Assembly: GCF_015472005.1 (NCBI RefSeq)
Contig: NZ_BMAQ01000021.1
Location: 1-64,000 of the forward strand
DNA length: 64,000 nt
Source: Insulibacter thermoxylanivorax
GTDB lineage: Bacteria > Bacillota > Bacilli > Paenibacillales > DA-C8
Direction of reading: 5' to 3'
The translations under genes and the position numbers were made by a program. Of the stretch, positions 54,773 through 63,788 are shown one piece after another. The number at the start of each line of letters is the position of its first letter. The stretch's first letter is position 1. The notes beneath the pieces are model-generated. The model was not told the DNA's origin, did no database searches, and saw only the letters and a program-made list of their open reading frames with translations.

Positions 54773-54874
54773 TTACAGCCCCTTGGTCAGATCATCATTA
54801 AAGCCGCCCGTTAGGATCGAGCCGACGAGCAGCACGATGACCGACATCACAAGCCAGAACACCGGTGTCATCAT
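54773..54874 (-). CDS. Small membrane peptide
   Basis: A 33-residue peptide beginning MMTPVFWLVMSVIVLL, one hydrophobic helix and a polar tail GGFNDDLTKGL. GGAGGTT lies 4 nt upstream of ATG 54874. An overlapping longer frame on the same strand (54798-55238) is less credible because it lacks this SD spacing. No family is recognised. Confidence 0.55.
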   Translation of the reverse strand: MMTPVFWLVMSVIVLLVGSILTGGFNDDLTKGL

Positions 54875-54992
54875 CCATAACCTCCAATTCCTTAGCCTGG
54901 ATCGTCATGAATCCGTGATATATATCACCCTTTAGTATACTCACATTATACATAAGACCTTGCACAAAGCAAAGGGCGTTTCGAGAATACTG

Positions 54993-55080
54993 ATGATTTC
55001 GGATTTTTGTGCGATTTTTAGGATCAAGCTCTTGATCGAGGGTGCGGTTTTGGGGTTTTGGGCTTGATCCGGAGATCGAT
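54993..55080. repeat. Two decayed units related to array C
   Basis: TTTTTGTGCGATTTTTAGGA at about 55001 matches the first array C unit (15282) at most positions; a second copy follows near 55045 with GGGCTTGATCC. The dyad is partly lost. Confidence 0.45.
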
Positions 55081-55166
55081 AGAAACTTCTTCCAGCCTCT
55101 CGCATAGAACTGCTTAATGCGGTAATGATAATGGATGGAACCGACTAAGCGATTAGGATGGTGTAC

Positions 55167-55343
55167 ATGATGACTCCCATGAATAATCAAGAAGAGCATG
55201 AACTTAAGAAGCGGGATCTGAAACAGAGCGCCGAGCAAGCTCCCGCGGAAAGATCTCAGTCGATGCAGCGTTCAGAAGATGATGCCGATGAAGCGCTGCA
55301 AGCTTTCCTGCATGCCCGCGATGAAGGTCCGAACCAGTGTTAG
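55167..55343 (+). CDS. Small hydrophilic protein, unknown
   Basis: A 58-residue highly charged protein with Glu, Lys, Gln and Ala predominating and a predicted amphipathic C-terminal helix (DEALQAFLHARDEG). AGGATGG lies just upstream of the ATG and a convincing terminator follows the stop, which supports a real gene. No family recognised. Confidence 0.5.
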   Translation: MMTPMNNQEEHELKKRDLKQSAEQAPAERSQSMQRSEDDADEALQAFLHARDEGPNQC

Positions 55344-55358
55344 CAGCTGCGAACGGAT

Positions 55359-55396
55359 GCCTCCGCCCGCTAAACCGGGTGCGAGGCTTTTTTTGT
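55359..55396 (+). terminator. Terminator
   Basis: GCCTC..CCG pairs with CGG..GAGGC, followed by seven T. Confidence 0.8.
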
Positions 55397-55491
55397 GCCG
55401 CTTGCTCATATCCTTTCCCCTTTTATGACAATGATTCTTTACTTCTGCTTACTCCAACTTCTTGATCTGGTAAAATAGGTTGATTTTTTTC

Positions 55492-55520
55492 TTGACGAAT
55501 AGAATTGATGTATATATTAT
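55492..55520 (+). promoter_or_regulatory. Promoter of the carbohydrate-uptake operon
   Basis: TTGACG (55492-55497) and TATTAT (55515-55520) with 17-bp spacing, in a strongly AT-rich block (55480-55570). It leaves a ~210-nt leader before the first gene. Confidence 0.55.
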
Positions 55521-55663
55521 ATATATTAATAGAAATAGTGATAAGTTAATAAATATATTAACATCATATAACCTGCCAAAAACGTTAGATCGAAGGGGCA
55601 TATCAGGAAAGAAAAAATAATACCGGCTGGTTATAGGTTTCAGGGGGTGTTTTTACAGAAGTA

Positions 55664-55677
55664 TGATAGCGTTTACA
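55664..55677. promoter_or_regulatory. cre-like site (CcpA)
   Basis: TGATAGCGTTTACA differs from the cre consensus TGNAARCGNWWWCA at one position. It lies inside the leader ~60 bp before the first gene, where CcpA could block elongation when glucose is present. Confidence 0.6.
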
Positions 55678-55736
55678 TGAGGTTATTTTAACCTAAATAT
55701 TAACCTTTGTTTAGACCATAGGGGAGGGTAATAAAC

Positions 55737-57158
55737 ATGATGAAAATCTGGCGAGTATTACTGGTGATGATCCTCAGCGTTTCCTTGCTGGCTGCTTGCA
55801 CAGGGGGCGGAGGAGGCGAAGCTGACAACGGCGGTGATTCATCGAATCAAACAAAACCGCAAAATGAACAATCGCAGCAGAATGATTCCGGACAGCATGC
55901 CGCGGAAGAAGCGCTCTTTGAATTTGCCATTGATACGAATACTTCCGGCGAGATCACGATGTGGAGCTTCTTGATCGGCAACCCGGTCTTCAATGACCTG
56001 CTGCCGGAGTTCAACAAGGTGTATCCGAACATCAAGGTGAACATCGTCGAGATCGAATTTGGTGAGATGCATGATACGCTGCAGAATGCGCTGGCAGCAG
56101 GCACGGGTGCTCCGGATATCGCACTGGTGGAGGAAGGGCAATTCGGCCGCTACAACTATGGCGGCATGCTGGTGGACCTGCTGGAAGAACCGTATAATGC
56201 CGGACGACTCAAGGAACTGATCCCGGACTATAACTTCGAGCGCTGGCATTCCGTGGACGGCAAGCATCTGTACGGCATGCCGTGGGATATCACGCCCGGT
56301 GTGACCTATTACCGCCATGACATCATCGAACAGCTGGGCTTCCCATCGGAACCCGCGGAGTTCGGCGAGTACATCCAAGATCGTGACAACTGGATCCGGC
56401 TCGGTGAAGCGCTGAAAGCCGACGGACGCTTCCTGCTTGAATGGCGTGACCTGCCGGTGCAGTGGGCAGCGAACCAATACGGCTACTTCAATTCGAATCT
56501 GGAGTGGCAGCGCAACAACGACGAGCTGGTCAGCCTGATGGAGACTTCCTTGCGCGGACAGCAGCTCGGACTATCCGCTGAACTTACGATCTATTCTGAA
56601 GAGGGACAGCAATATCTCGAACAGGGCAAACTGCCGATCATCGTCCTCGGATCTTTCGGGGCGCGCGAACTGTCGACCTGGCTGCCGGAGCAAGCAGGCA
56701 AGTGGCGCGTGACGCGCATGCCGCTCGGCATCAACGGCGGAATGGGCGGTTCCAGCTTCGTGATCCCGGCGCAGAGCAAGAACAAGGAAGCGGCCTATGC
56801 CTTCATCGAGTGGATGAACTTGTCCGAAGAAGCGTGGAAGATCTTCTCCTCAGAGCGTTATTCCATCCAGTCCGGATACAAGCATATCTGGGAGAAAGAT
56901 TGGTACATCAACAGCACGAACAGCTTCCTGGGCGGTCAGCGCGACATCGAGTTCTATTCCACGCTGGCGGATACGATTCGCCCGAAACGACTGACTCGCC
57001 TCGACAGCATCGCCTATTCGGACATCTGGCTGCCCGGCATCCTGACCGCCTTTGACAACTATACGGAACCGCGGGCAGCTTTGCAGCAGATTGAAGAAGA
57101 TATCATGACGGTACTCGGACCGGAGATCGAGAAACTGCGCAATGAATTGAGTCAATAA
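55737..57158 (+). CDS. ABC transporter sugar-binding lipoprotein
   Basis: A 473-residue family 1 solute-binding protein. Signal with lipobox LLAAC, a Gly/Asn/Gln-rich linker, then two-lobe binding fold: ITMWSFLIGNPVFNDLLPEF, ALAAGTGAPDIALVEEGQF, GMPWDITPGVTYYRHD and the Trp-rich C-lobe AYAFIEWMNLSEEAWKIFSS. First gene of the uptake operon. A large stem-loop after it may keep its level above that of the downstream genes. Sugar specificity unknown. Confidence 0.92.
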   Translation: MMKIWRVLLVMILSVSLLAACTGGGGGEADNGGDSSNQTKPQNEQSQQNDSGQHAAEEALFEFAIDTNTSGEITMWSFLIGNPVFNDLLPEFNKVYPNIKVNIVEIEFGEMHDTLQNALAAGTGAPDIALVEEGQFGRYNYGGMLVDLLEEPYNAGRLKELIPDYNFERWHSVDGKHLYGMPWDITPGVTYYRHDIIEQLGFPSEPAEFGEYIQDRDNWIRLGEALKADGRFLLEWRDLPVQWAANQYGYFNSNLEWQRNNDELVSLMETSLRGQQLGLSAELTIYSEEGQQYLEQGKLPIIVLGSFGARELSTWLPEQAGKWRVTRMPLGINGGMGGSSFVIPAQSKNKEAAYAFIEWMNLSEEAWKIFSSERYSIQSGYKHIWEKDWYINSTNSFLGGQRDIEFYSTLADTIRPKRLTRLDSIAYSDIWLPGILTAFDNYTEPRAALQQIEEDIMTVLGPEIEKLRNELSQ

Positions 57159-57232
57159 GTTGAGCATTAGAGCACACTGACGATCAACTGATCATTCGGC
57201 AGACTCCTGATCGTTAGATCGACCGTATCTCT

Positions 57233-57297
57233 CCGAAGAGAGTGTCCTAAAATGCTTGAGTTCTTCTTACAGCTGTGCAGGACAGTCTCTTCGGTTT
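57233..57297 (+). other. Intra-operon stem-loop after the binding-protein gene
   Basis: CCGAAGAGAGTGTCCT and its complement pair at 15 of 16 positions around a ~30-nt loop, followed by TTT. It could act as a partial terminator or protect the 3' end of the upstream message. Confidence 0.7.
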
Positions 57298-57456
57298 GCT
57301 GTTCATTCCCTCATGCGGTTGCGCCCGGCTGTCGACATTCATGAGACGCGCTGTAACACGCATGAATGGCCGGCAGCTGCTGCGGCCCGCATGGAACCTT
57401 GAACCCAGGATGAGGATTCAGGTATCTATCCCGCATGACATAGGGGGCCATTCGCC

Positions 57457-60450
57457 ATGTTACGTTTGCTACGCAAGTATGCAGTTTCTATAGCGATGAT
57501 CGCGCTGCTCACGGCAGGCTTCCTCTTATGGAATGCCTCGCGAGGTTATGATGATCAAGCTATGGCTGACATTCCCATATACGATGACATCGACCTCGGT
57601 TCGACCCTTGCAGGGACGGATGTCAGAAGTTTATTGGAGCCGTCTTATCTTAAATATTACGCCCGCATGGCGGAAGAAGGAGCGGTGGACACGGAGGGCG
57701 TGGAGATCGTGCTGCCAGCCGTGGAATATGCGGCAATCAGCGATACGGGAACCCGATTGGAACGGGATCTTGGCGGAGAAGCGGGACCTTTCCTGGCGCT
57801 GATCGATGAGGACAGTTGGGTGGAGTACAAGGTGGACATTCCGCGGGATGGATTCTATCAGATGGGGATGACCTATTATGCACTCAGCGGCAAGCGCTCC
57901 AGCGTGGTGAGGAATGTTCAGATCGACGGGGCATTCCCCTTCTACCAAGCGAAGAAGCTGGAGTTCCCGCGGATGTGGCAAGAGGTCGGAGAACCGTGGT
58001 ACGACAACCAGGGCAATGAGTTCAACCCCCGCCGCGAAGAGGTGTTCGGATGGCAGTACCGGGACTTCCGCGATGGGGAAGCCAAGGTGTCCGAACCCTT
58101 CCGCTTCTATCTGAGCAAAGGAGAGCATACGATTCGCATCCAGGCGGTGCGTGAACCTGCAGCGATCAAATCCCTCCATATCTTCTCGCCGCGCGTGATC
58201 CCAACTTATGAGGATGTGCTCGCGCGTTATGAGGAGATGGGCGCGAAGCCGACGAGCGGGTTCTATCAACATTTCCAGATGGAAGATGCGATTCTGCGTT
58301 CGGACCCGACGCTGAAGCGCATCGAGGAACGCGAACCGGCGACGGAACCCTTCAACTGGGATGCGATCGTCTTGAACGCCTTCGGCGGGTTGAACTGGAA
58401 GCGGGGGACCCAGTGGGCGGAATGGGAGTTTGAAGTGCCGGCGACGGGGCTCTACAACCTCGGCGTCCGCTTCGGGCAATGGTACCTCGACGGGGCGCCG
58501 GTGCAGCGGATGGTGACGATCGACGGCGAGCTGCCCTTCCGGGAGATGAACGAGGTCGTCTTCCCCTATAAACAGGCGCTGCAGATCAAGCGATTCGGCA
58601 CGGAGGAAGAGGATTACTTATTCTATCTGGAAGCGGGCAAGCATCGGCTGCGCATGGAAGTGCAGATCGGCACATTGGGCGAAGTCTTCGAGATGGTCAC
58701 CGATGTGACGACGGAGATGTCGCTGCTCTCAAGAGAGGTGCTGAAGGTGACGGGAACGAACCCGGATCCGAACAGGGACTGGAAGCTGGAGCAGAATATC
58801 CCGAACTTGGTGCCTCGTCTGCATACGATGGCAAGGGCGCTGGATGACGGGATCAAGAAGCTCTATGAATTCGGCTTAGAGAAGAACAGCGCACAGGTGA
58901 GCCCGTTGTATGAGGCCCGGGACCGCCTGCTGGACATGGCCGAGAATGTGGAGACGATCCCCGCGCGTCTGCAGGCGCTGAACGATCAGCAGGCCGCCCT
59001 TGGCAACTGGATCAACAGCATGGTGAATCAAGCACTGCTGCTTGATTACTTGATCGTCAAGTCCCCGGACATGGACTGGCCGCCGGCCCAGGCCCCGCTG
59101 ATCGCCCGCGTAGGCACGATGTTCTATGATTTCTTCCGGTCCTTCACGCGGGACTATAACGGCGTGGGGAATGTGTATGATGACGACGAACAGGTGCTGG
59201 AAGTCTGGGTGGCCCGCGGCCGCGATTGGGTTGAGATCATCAAGCAGCTGATCGATGAGGACTTCACGCCGACGACGAATATCAAAGTCAATGTGAACAC
59301 GGTGCCGGCGGGGGAGATGCAGGTGCTGCTGCTCGCTCAGACGGCCAATATCGCTCCGGATGTAGCGCTTGGTGTGGAAGGGGAATATCCGATCGATTTC
59401 GCGATCCGGGGCGGGCTGGTGAATCTCAATGAGTTCCCGGATTATGAGGAGGTCGCTCAGCGGTTCCGGCCCGGGGCGCTGATCCCGTACAAGTATAACG
59501 GCGGCGACTATGCTCTGCCGGAGAACCAGAACTTCTATATGCTATTCTATCGGATCGATATCATGGAAGAACTCGGTATCACGGAGGATAAGATCCCCGA
59601 GACTTGGGATGAAGTCATGGAGATCATCCCGATCCTCCATCAGAACGGCATGGACTTCTATTATCCCCATGCGCCGAACAACACCCAGGCCGCGATCAAT
59701 GAATTCGCCCCCTTCTTGTTCCAGTACGGCGGGGAGTTCTACCGGGACGGCGGGCGGTATTCCGCTCTGGATTCACAGGAGGCCTTCGAGGCATTTAAAA
59801 CTTGGACAGGACTGTTCACGAACTATAAGATCGCCAAGCAAGCGGACTTCTACAACCGCTTCCGCACCGGTGAGATGCCGATCGGCGTGGCGGACTACAG
59901 CACCTATGTGCTGCTGTCCACGGCGGCGCCGGAGCTGACGGGCTGGTGGAAGATGCTGCCGATGCCCGGCGTGCGGAAAGAGGATGGCAGGATCGATCGT
60001 TCTACCGGAGGGATGGCCCAGACGGCGGTGATCTTCAAGGATACGAAGATGAAAGAGGAGGCCTGGCAGTTCCTCAAATGGTGGACGAGTGCGGATGTTC
60101 AGGAACGGTTCGGCACGGAGCTTGAATCCCTGCTCGGCGTAGAAGCGAGATGGAATACGGCTAATGTCGAAGCACTGAAACGCCTGCCTTGGCAGCAATC
60201 GGACATCGATGCCATCCTCGAGCAATGGGAGTGGTTCCGCGAGCGTGAAGTGGTGTTAGGGGGATATTATACCACCCGCCACATTGCGAATATCTGGAAC
60301 GAGATCGTGCTGAACGGCAAGCTGCCGCGGGAGGCGATCGAGGAAGGTGTGAAGGAGATCAATAAGGAACTTCGCAAGAAACGGGAAGAATTCGGTCTGG
60401 ATGACCCGAAGATGCAGGCATCGAGCCGGGAAAGGATGGGTGCATCATGA
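57457..60450 (+). CDS. Membrane-anchored modular solute-binding protein (997 aa)
   Basis: N-terminal membrane anchor (about 9-26) without lipobox. Two related beta-rich modules follow: ~85-250 with WVEYKVDIPRDGFYQMGM and VQIDGAFPF, and ~280-430 with WAEWEFEVPATGLYNLGV and VTIDGELPF, resembling jelly-roll carbohydrate-binding modules. A helical spacer (~440-560) leads into a family 1 solute-binding domain (~578-960, EVWVARGRDW, NIAPDVALGVEGEYP, MPIGVADYSTY). About twice the usual length for a binding protein. GGGGG precedes the ATG; the stop overlaps the permease start. Carbohydrate binding by the modules is inferred. Confidence 0.85.
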   Translation: MLRLLRKYAVSIAMIALLTAGFLLWNASRGYDDQAMADIPIYDDIDLGSTLAGTDVRSLLEPSYLKYYARMAEEGAVDTEGVEIVLPAVEYAAISDTGTRLERDLGGEAGPFLALIDEDSWVEYKVDIPRDGFYQMGMTYYALSGKRSSVVRNVQIDGAFPFYQAKKLEFPRMWQEVGEPWYDNQGNEFNPRREEVFGWQYRDFRDGEAKVSEPFRFYLSKGEHTIRIQAVREPAAIKSLHIFSPRVIPTYEDVLARYEEMGAKPTSGFYQHFQMEDAILRSDPTLKRIEEREPATEPFNWDAIVLNAFGGLNWKRGTQWAEWEFEVPATGLYNLGVRFGQWYLDGAPVQRMVTIDGELPFREMNEVVFPYKQALQIKRFGTEEEDYLFYLEAGKHRLRMEVQIGTLGEVFEMVTDVTTEMSLLSREVLKVTGTNPDPNRDWKLEQNIPNLVPRLHTMARALDDGIKKLYEFGLEKNSAQVSPLYEARDRLLDMAENVETIPARLQALNDQQAALGNWINSMVNQALLLDYLIVKSPDMDWPPAQAPLIARVGTMFYDFFRSFTRDYNGVGNVYDDDEQVLEVWVARGRDWVEIIKQLIDEDFTPTTNIKVNVNTVPAGEMQVLLLAQTANIAPDVALGVEGEYPIDFAIRGGLVNLNEFPDYEEVAQRFRPGALIPYKYNGGDYALPENQNFYMLFYRIDIMEELGITEDKIPETWDEVMEIIPILHQNGMDFYYPHAPNNTQAAINEFAPFLFQYGGEFYRDGGRYSALDSQEAFEAFKTWTGLFTNYKIAKQADFYNRFRTGEMPIGVADYSTYVLLSTAAPELTGWWKMLPMPGVRKEDGRIDRSTGGMAQTAVIFKDTKMKEEAWQFLKWWTSADVQERFGTELESLLGVEARWNTANVEALKRLPWQQSDIDAILEQWEWFREREVVLGGYYTTRHIANIWNEIVLNGKLPREAIEEGVKEINKELRKKREEFGLDDPKMQASSRERMGAS

Positions 60451-61406
60451 ATACCGAGACGCATACTGCCGCGGCTGAACTTCGCCGTCCCAGGTTTGAC
60501 CTCGGCCGGAAGCTGGCGGAGATCTGGGCGGATCTGAAGCGGGAATGGGTGTCGTATCTGTTCGTGCTGCCGTTCCTCATCCTGTTCACCTTTTTTATCG
60601 TCATTCCGGTCATCGTGTCGATCTATCTCAGCTTCACCTATTACAACATCTTGGAGCCTCCGCGCTGGATCGGGGCTTCCAATTACCGCCTGCTGTTCGT
60701 TGATGATGATATCTTCCTGCAGGCGATCGGCACGACGCTGAAGTTCGCTGTGATCACCGGGCCCGTGGGTTACATCCTGTCCTTCCTGCTGGCCTGGCTG
60801 ATCAGTCAGATCCCGCAGCAATACCGCTTCTTCTACACGCTGTGTTTCTATACACCCTCGATTACGAGCGCGGTGGCGATGGCAGTGGTCTGGCAGTATC
60901 TGTTCGCCGGCGACAGCAAGGGGCTGCTGAATTATTTTCTCATGCAGCTTGGTATCTTAGATGAACCTTACTTGTTCTTGCAGAACGTGGATTCCATCGT
61001 GCCGGTGATCATCATCGTCTCCCTGTGGATGAGCATGGGGATCGGCTTCCTCGCCTTCTTGGCGGGACTGCAGAATGTGCCCAAGGATCTGTACGAGGCC
61101 GGCGCGATCGACGGGGTCAAATACCGCTGGCAGGAGCTGATCTATATCACGATTCCGGCGGTGAAGCCGCAGCTTCTGTTCGGCGCCGTCATGCAGGTGG
61201 TATTCTCCTTGCAGGTCTTCGATGTCAGCGTGCAGCTCGTCGGCTTGCCCAGCCCGCTGTACGCAGGTCATACGATTTTGACCCACTTGTACGACTATGC
61301 CTTCATCAAATTTGAGATGGGTTATGCTTCGGCCATCGCCGTGGTCTTGTTCCTGATGATGCTCGGACTTAACCGTCTCATCTTCCGCTGGTTGGGGAGG
61401 GATTAG
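60447..61406 (+). CDS. Sugar ABC transporter permease (MalF/UgpA type)
   Basis: A 319-residue permease with six membrane helices after a ~45-residue cytoplasmic head. The ATPase-docking EAA loop is clear: YEAGAIDGVKYRWQELIYITIP. Start ATG overlaps the stop of the 997-residue gene (ATGA). Pairs with the next gene to form the channel. Confidence 0.95.
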   Translation: MNTETHTAAAELRRPRFDLGRKLAEIWADLKREWVSYLFVLPFLILFTFFIVIPVIVSIYLSFTYYNILEPPRWIGASNYRLLFVDDDIFLQAIGTTLKFAVITGPVGYILSFLLAWLISQIPQQYRFFYTLCFYTPSITSAVAMAVVWQYLFAGDSKGLLNYFLMQLGILDEPYLFLQNVDSIVPVIIIVSLWMSMGIGFLAFLAGLQNVPKDLYEAGAIDGVKYRWQELIYITIPAVKPQLLFGAVMQVVFSLQVFDVSVQLVGLPSPLYAGHTILTHLYDYAFIKFEMGYASAIAVVLFLMMLGLNRLIFRWLGRD

Positions 61407-61409
61407 GCC

Positions 61410-62273
61410 ATGAATATGAAGAGGATCACCAGAAGGGTGAAGTGGGGCGACGTTTTCCTGTATCTGTTCCTTACGGTGCTTGGATTGCTCATGTTGGCGC
61501 CGCTGGTCTATCTGGTGTCCAATGCGTTCAAGCCGATCAATGAGCTGTTCCTGTTCCCGCCGCGCTTCTTCGTGGAGAATCCGACGCTCGTGAACTTCTA
61601 TCACTTGCTGCTTGTAACGAGCACGTCGACGGTGCCGTTCACACGTTTCATCTTCAACAGCATCGTCGTCACGACGGGCATCGTGCTGGGCGGCGTGTTC
61701 ATCTCGGCGCTGGCTGCTTATCCGCTGGCGAAACATAAGATGAGGTTCGGTCCGGCGATCTTTAACTTGATCGTCACCTCCCTCATGTTCTCACCGTTGG
61801 TGCTGCAGATCCCGCAGTACCTGTTGATCAGTCAGGTCGGTCTGATGAACACGTATCTGGCGATGATCCTGCCCTATCTGGCGGCTCCTGTCGGGATGTT
61901 CCTGATGACGCAGTTTCTGAGACAGATCCCGGATGCTCTGCTGGAAGCGGCGCGGATCGACGGCGCATCCGAATGGCGGATCTTCTGGGTGATCATCATG
62001 CCGCTTCTGAAACCCGCGATCGCGACATTTGCTTTGTTCTCCTTCATCAATGCTTGGAATGATCCGTATCCGTCCATGGTTTACACGACGAAGGAGCATA
62101 TGAAATCCCTCCCCGTCGCGGTGCAGACCATCGGCGGCGGAGCCGGCGTGATCGCCAGGGTGGGAACTCTGGCAGCGGCAAGTCTCTTGATGATCATCCC
62201 GACGATCCTCGTCTTCATCATCACCCAGCGCATGGTGCTGCAGACCATGGCCCACTCCGGGCTGAAGGAATAG
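61410..62273 (+). CDS. Sugar ABC transporter permease (MalG/UgpE type)
   Basis: A 287-residue permease with six helices and the EAA loop LEAARIDGASEWRIFWVIIMP. It starts 3 bp after the first permease gene. No ATP-binding subunit gene is found in this window, so a shared MsmX/MsmK-type ATPase encoded elsewhere probably energises the transporter. Confidence 0.95.
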   Translation: MNMKRITRRVKWGDVFLYLFLTVLGLLMLAPLVYLVSNAFKPINELFLFPPRFFVENPTLVNFYHLLLVTSTSTVPFTRFIFNSIVVTTGIVLGGVFISALAAYPLAKHKMRFGPAIFNLIVTSLMFSPLVLQIPQYLLISQVGLMNTYLAMILPYLAAPVGMFLMTQFLRQIPDALLEAARIDGASEWRIFWVIIMPLLKPAIATFALFSFINAWNDPYPSMVYTTKEHMKSLPVAVQTIGGGAGVIARVGTLAAASLLMIIPTILVFIITQRMVLQTMAHSGLKE

Positions 62274-62285
62274 GGGGAAGGACGG

Positions 62286-63788
62286 GTGAAGGTATCGATG
62301 CGAATGGCAAAGCGCAGCGCTGTCCTGCTGCTCATACTGTCTCTCCTGCTCCCTGCAGCGGCTTACGCGGCGAATCCCTATGAAGGGTATATCTACAACA
62401 ATCTCAATGACGATGTTCGTTCGATCAACGGCTATCTTTACCATGATTCCTGGGACGGACTCGATGGGGAGACGGGGCCTCTGAACGGTCCCGAGGACAT
62501 CTTCATCGATGCATCGGACCGGCTCTATATCGCCGATACGGGCAATAACCGGATCCTGATGTTGGATGAGGATTTCCACCTCATCCGGGTCTACGGCGAT
62601 GAGGAAGGGCCGGGCAAGTTAAGCGGCCCGAAGGGGGTATTCGTTACGGAGGACGGTATGGTATACGTGGCGGATACCAACAACAAGCGAATCGCCATCT
62701 TCCAACCGGACGGAAGCTTCCTGCGGGAACTTCCGGAACCAGAGAGTCCGTTGCTCGGCGCGAATTTCGTGTATTCACCGGCCAAGCTGATTGTCGATAA
62801 GCGGGGGTACCTGTTCGTCGTCAGCAACGGCACGACGAACGGGCTGCTGCAGATCTCGCAGAACGGAGAATTCGAAAGCTACTTCGGCGGCAACCGCGTA
62901 TCCTTCAACTGGACGAGGCTCCTGCTCAGGTGGTTCGCCACGGAGGAACAACGTGCGCAGATCGTATCCGAACGGCCGCTGGAGATCTCGAACTTGTATC
63001 AAGATGAAGAGGGCTTCATCTACACGACAACGATGGGCGGAGAAGTGAATCAGATCAAGCGCCTGTCCCCGGTCGGCGTCGATACGCTGAATCAAGGCGC
63101 TGTTTACTACGGGGATTACTATTACTCCGGACCGTTCGATCTGCCGATCTTCGTCGATATCACCGTGGACAGTAAAGGCATCATCACGGCGATTGATCAG
63201 AACACGAACAAGGCGTTCCAGTATGACAAACTCGGGAACCTGCTCTTCATCTTCGGCGGAACGGGGGAACAGAACGGCCTGTTCAAGACCGTCAGCGCCA
63301 TCGATCAGACGTCCGACGGCACGATCTATATCGCCGATTCCTCCCGCCACCGCGTAGACCGGTTCCGTACGACGCCCTTTGGCGCCCTCGTCCATCAGGC
63401 GTCCGAGCTGTATGTCGAGGGGCGCTATACCGAGGCAGAGCAGCTGTGGCATGAGGTGCTCAGGTACAACGCCAACTACGATATGGCCTACAATGCGATC
63501 GGCAAGGCGTTGTACAAAGCCGAACGCTACAAAGAAGCGATGGAATATTTCCGTCTGGCAAGGAATAAGGCGGAGTATTCTGCCGCCTTCAAGGAATATC
63601 GCAAAGAGATGATGCGGGAGCACTTCGAGATCTTGTTCGCTGCAGCGGCGGGACTATTCCTCGTGCTTCGCTTCCTACTGCCGCGGCTGATACGCAGGCT
63701 GCGCCGGGCGCTCGGCAACAGAAGCAGGCTTGGAGCGGGGCGATCTGTCCGGCAAGCTGCCCTGACGAAGGAAGGTGAGGCGGGATGA
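62286..63788 (+). CDS. NHL-repeat and TPR membrane protein
   Basis: A 500-residue protein: signal/anchor (about 5-30), NHL beta-propeller repeats (LNGPEDIFIDASDRLYIADT, LSGPKGVFVTEDGMVYVADT, later AIDQTSDGTIYIADSSRHRV), TPR-like helices (~372-446, YVEGRYTEAEQLWHEVLRYN), and a C-terminal membrane helix (~447-466) with a basic tail. GTG 62286 has GGGGGAAGG upstream; ATG 62298 is an alternative. The propeller would lie outside the cell. Its place in a sugar-uptake operon suggests a scaffold or sensor; no catalytic residues were recognised. Confidence 0.82.
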   Translation: MKVSMRMAKRSAVLLLILSLLLPAAAYAANPYEGYIYNNLNDDVRSINGYLYHDSWDGLDGETGPLNGPEDIFIDASDRLYIADTGNNRILMLDEDFHLIRVYGDEEGPGKLSGPKGVFVTEDGMVYVADTNNKRIAIFQPDGSFLRELPEPESPLLGANFVYSPAKLIVDKRGYLFVVSNGTTNGLLQISQNGEFESYFGGNRVSFNWTRLLLRWFATEEQRAQIVSERPLEISNLYQDEEGFIYTTTMGGEVNQIKRLSPVGVDTLNQGAVYYGDYYYSGPFDLPIFVDITVDSKGIITAIDQNTNKAFQYDKLGNLLFIFGGTGEQNGLFKTVSAIDQTSDGTIYIADSSRHRVDRFRTTPFGALVHQASELYVEGRYTEAEQLWHEVLRYNANYDMAYNAIGKALYKAERYKEAMEYFRLARNKAEYSAAFKEYRKEMMREHFEILFAAAAGLFLVLRFLLPRLIRRLRRALGNRSRLGAGRSVRQAALTKEGEAG

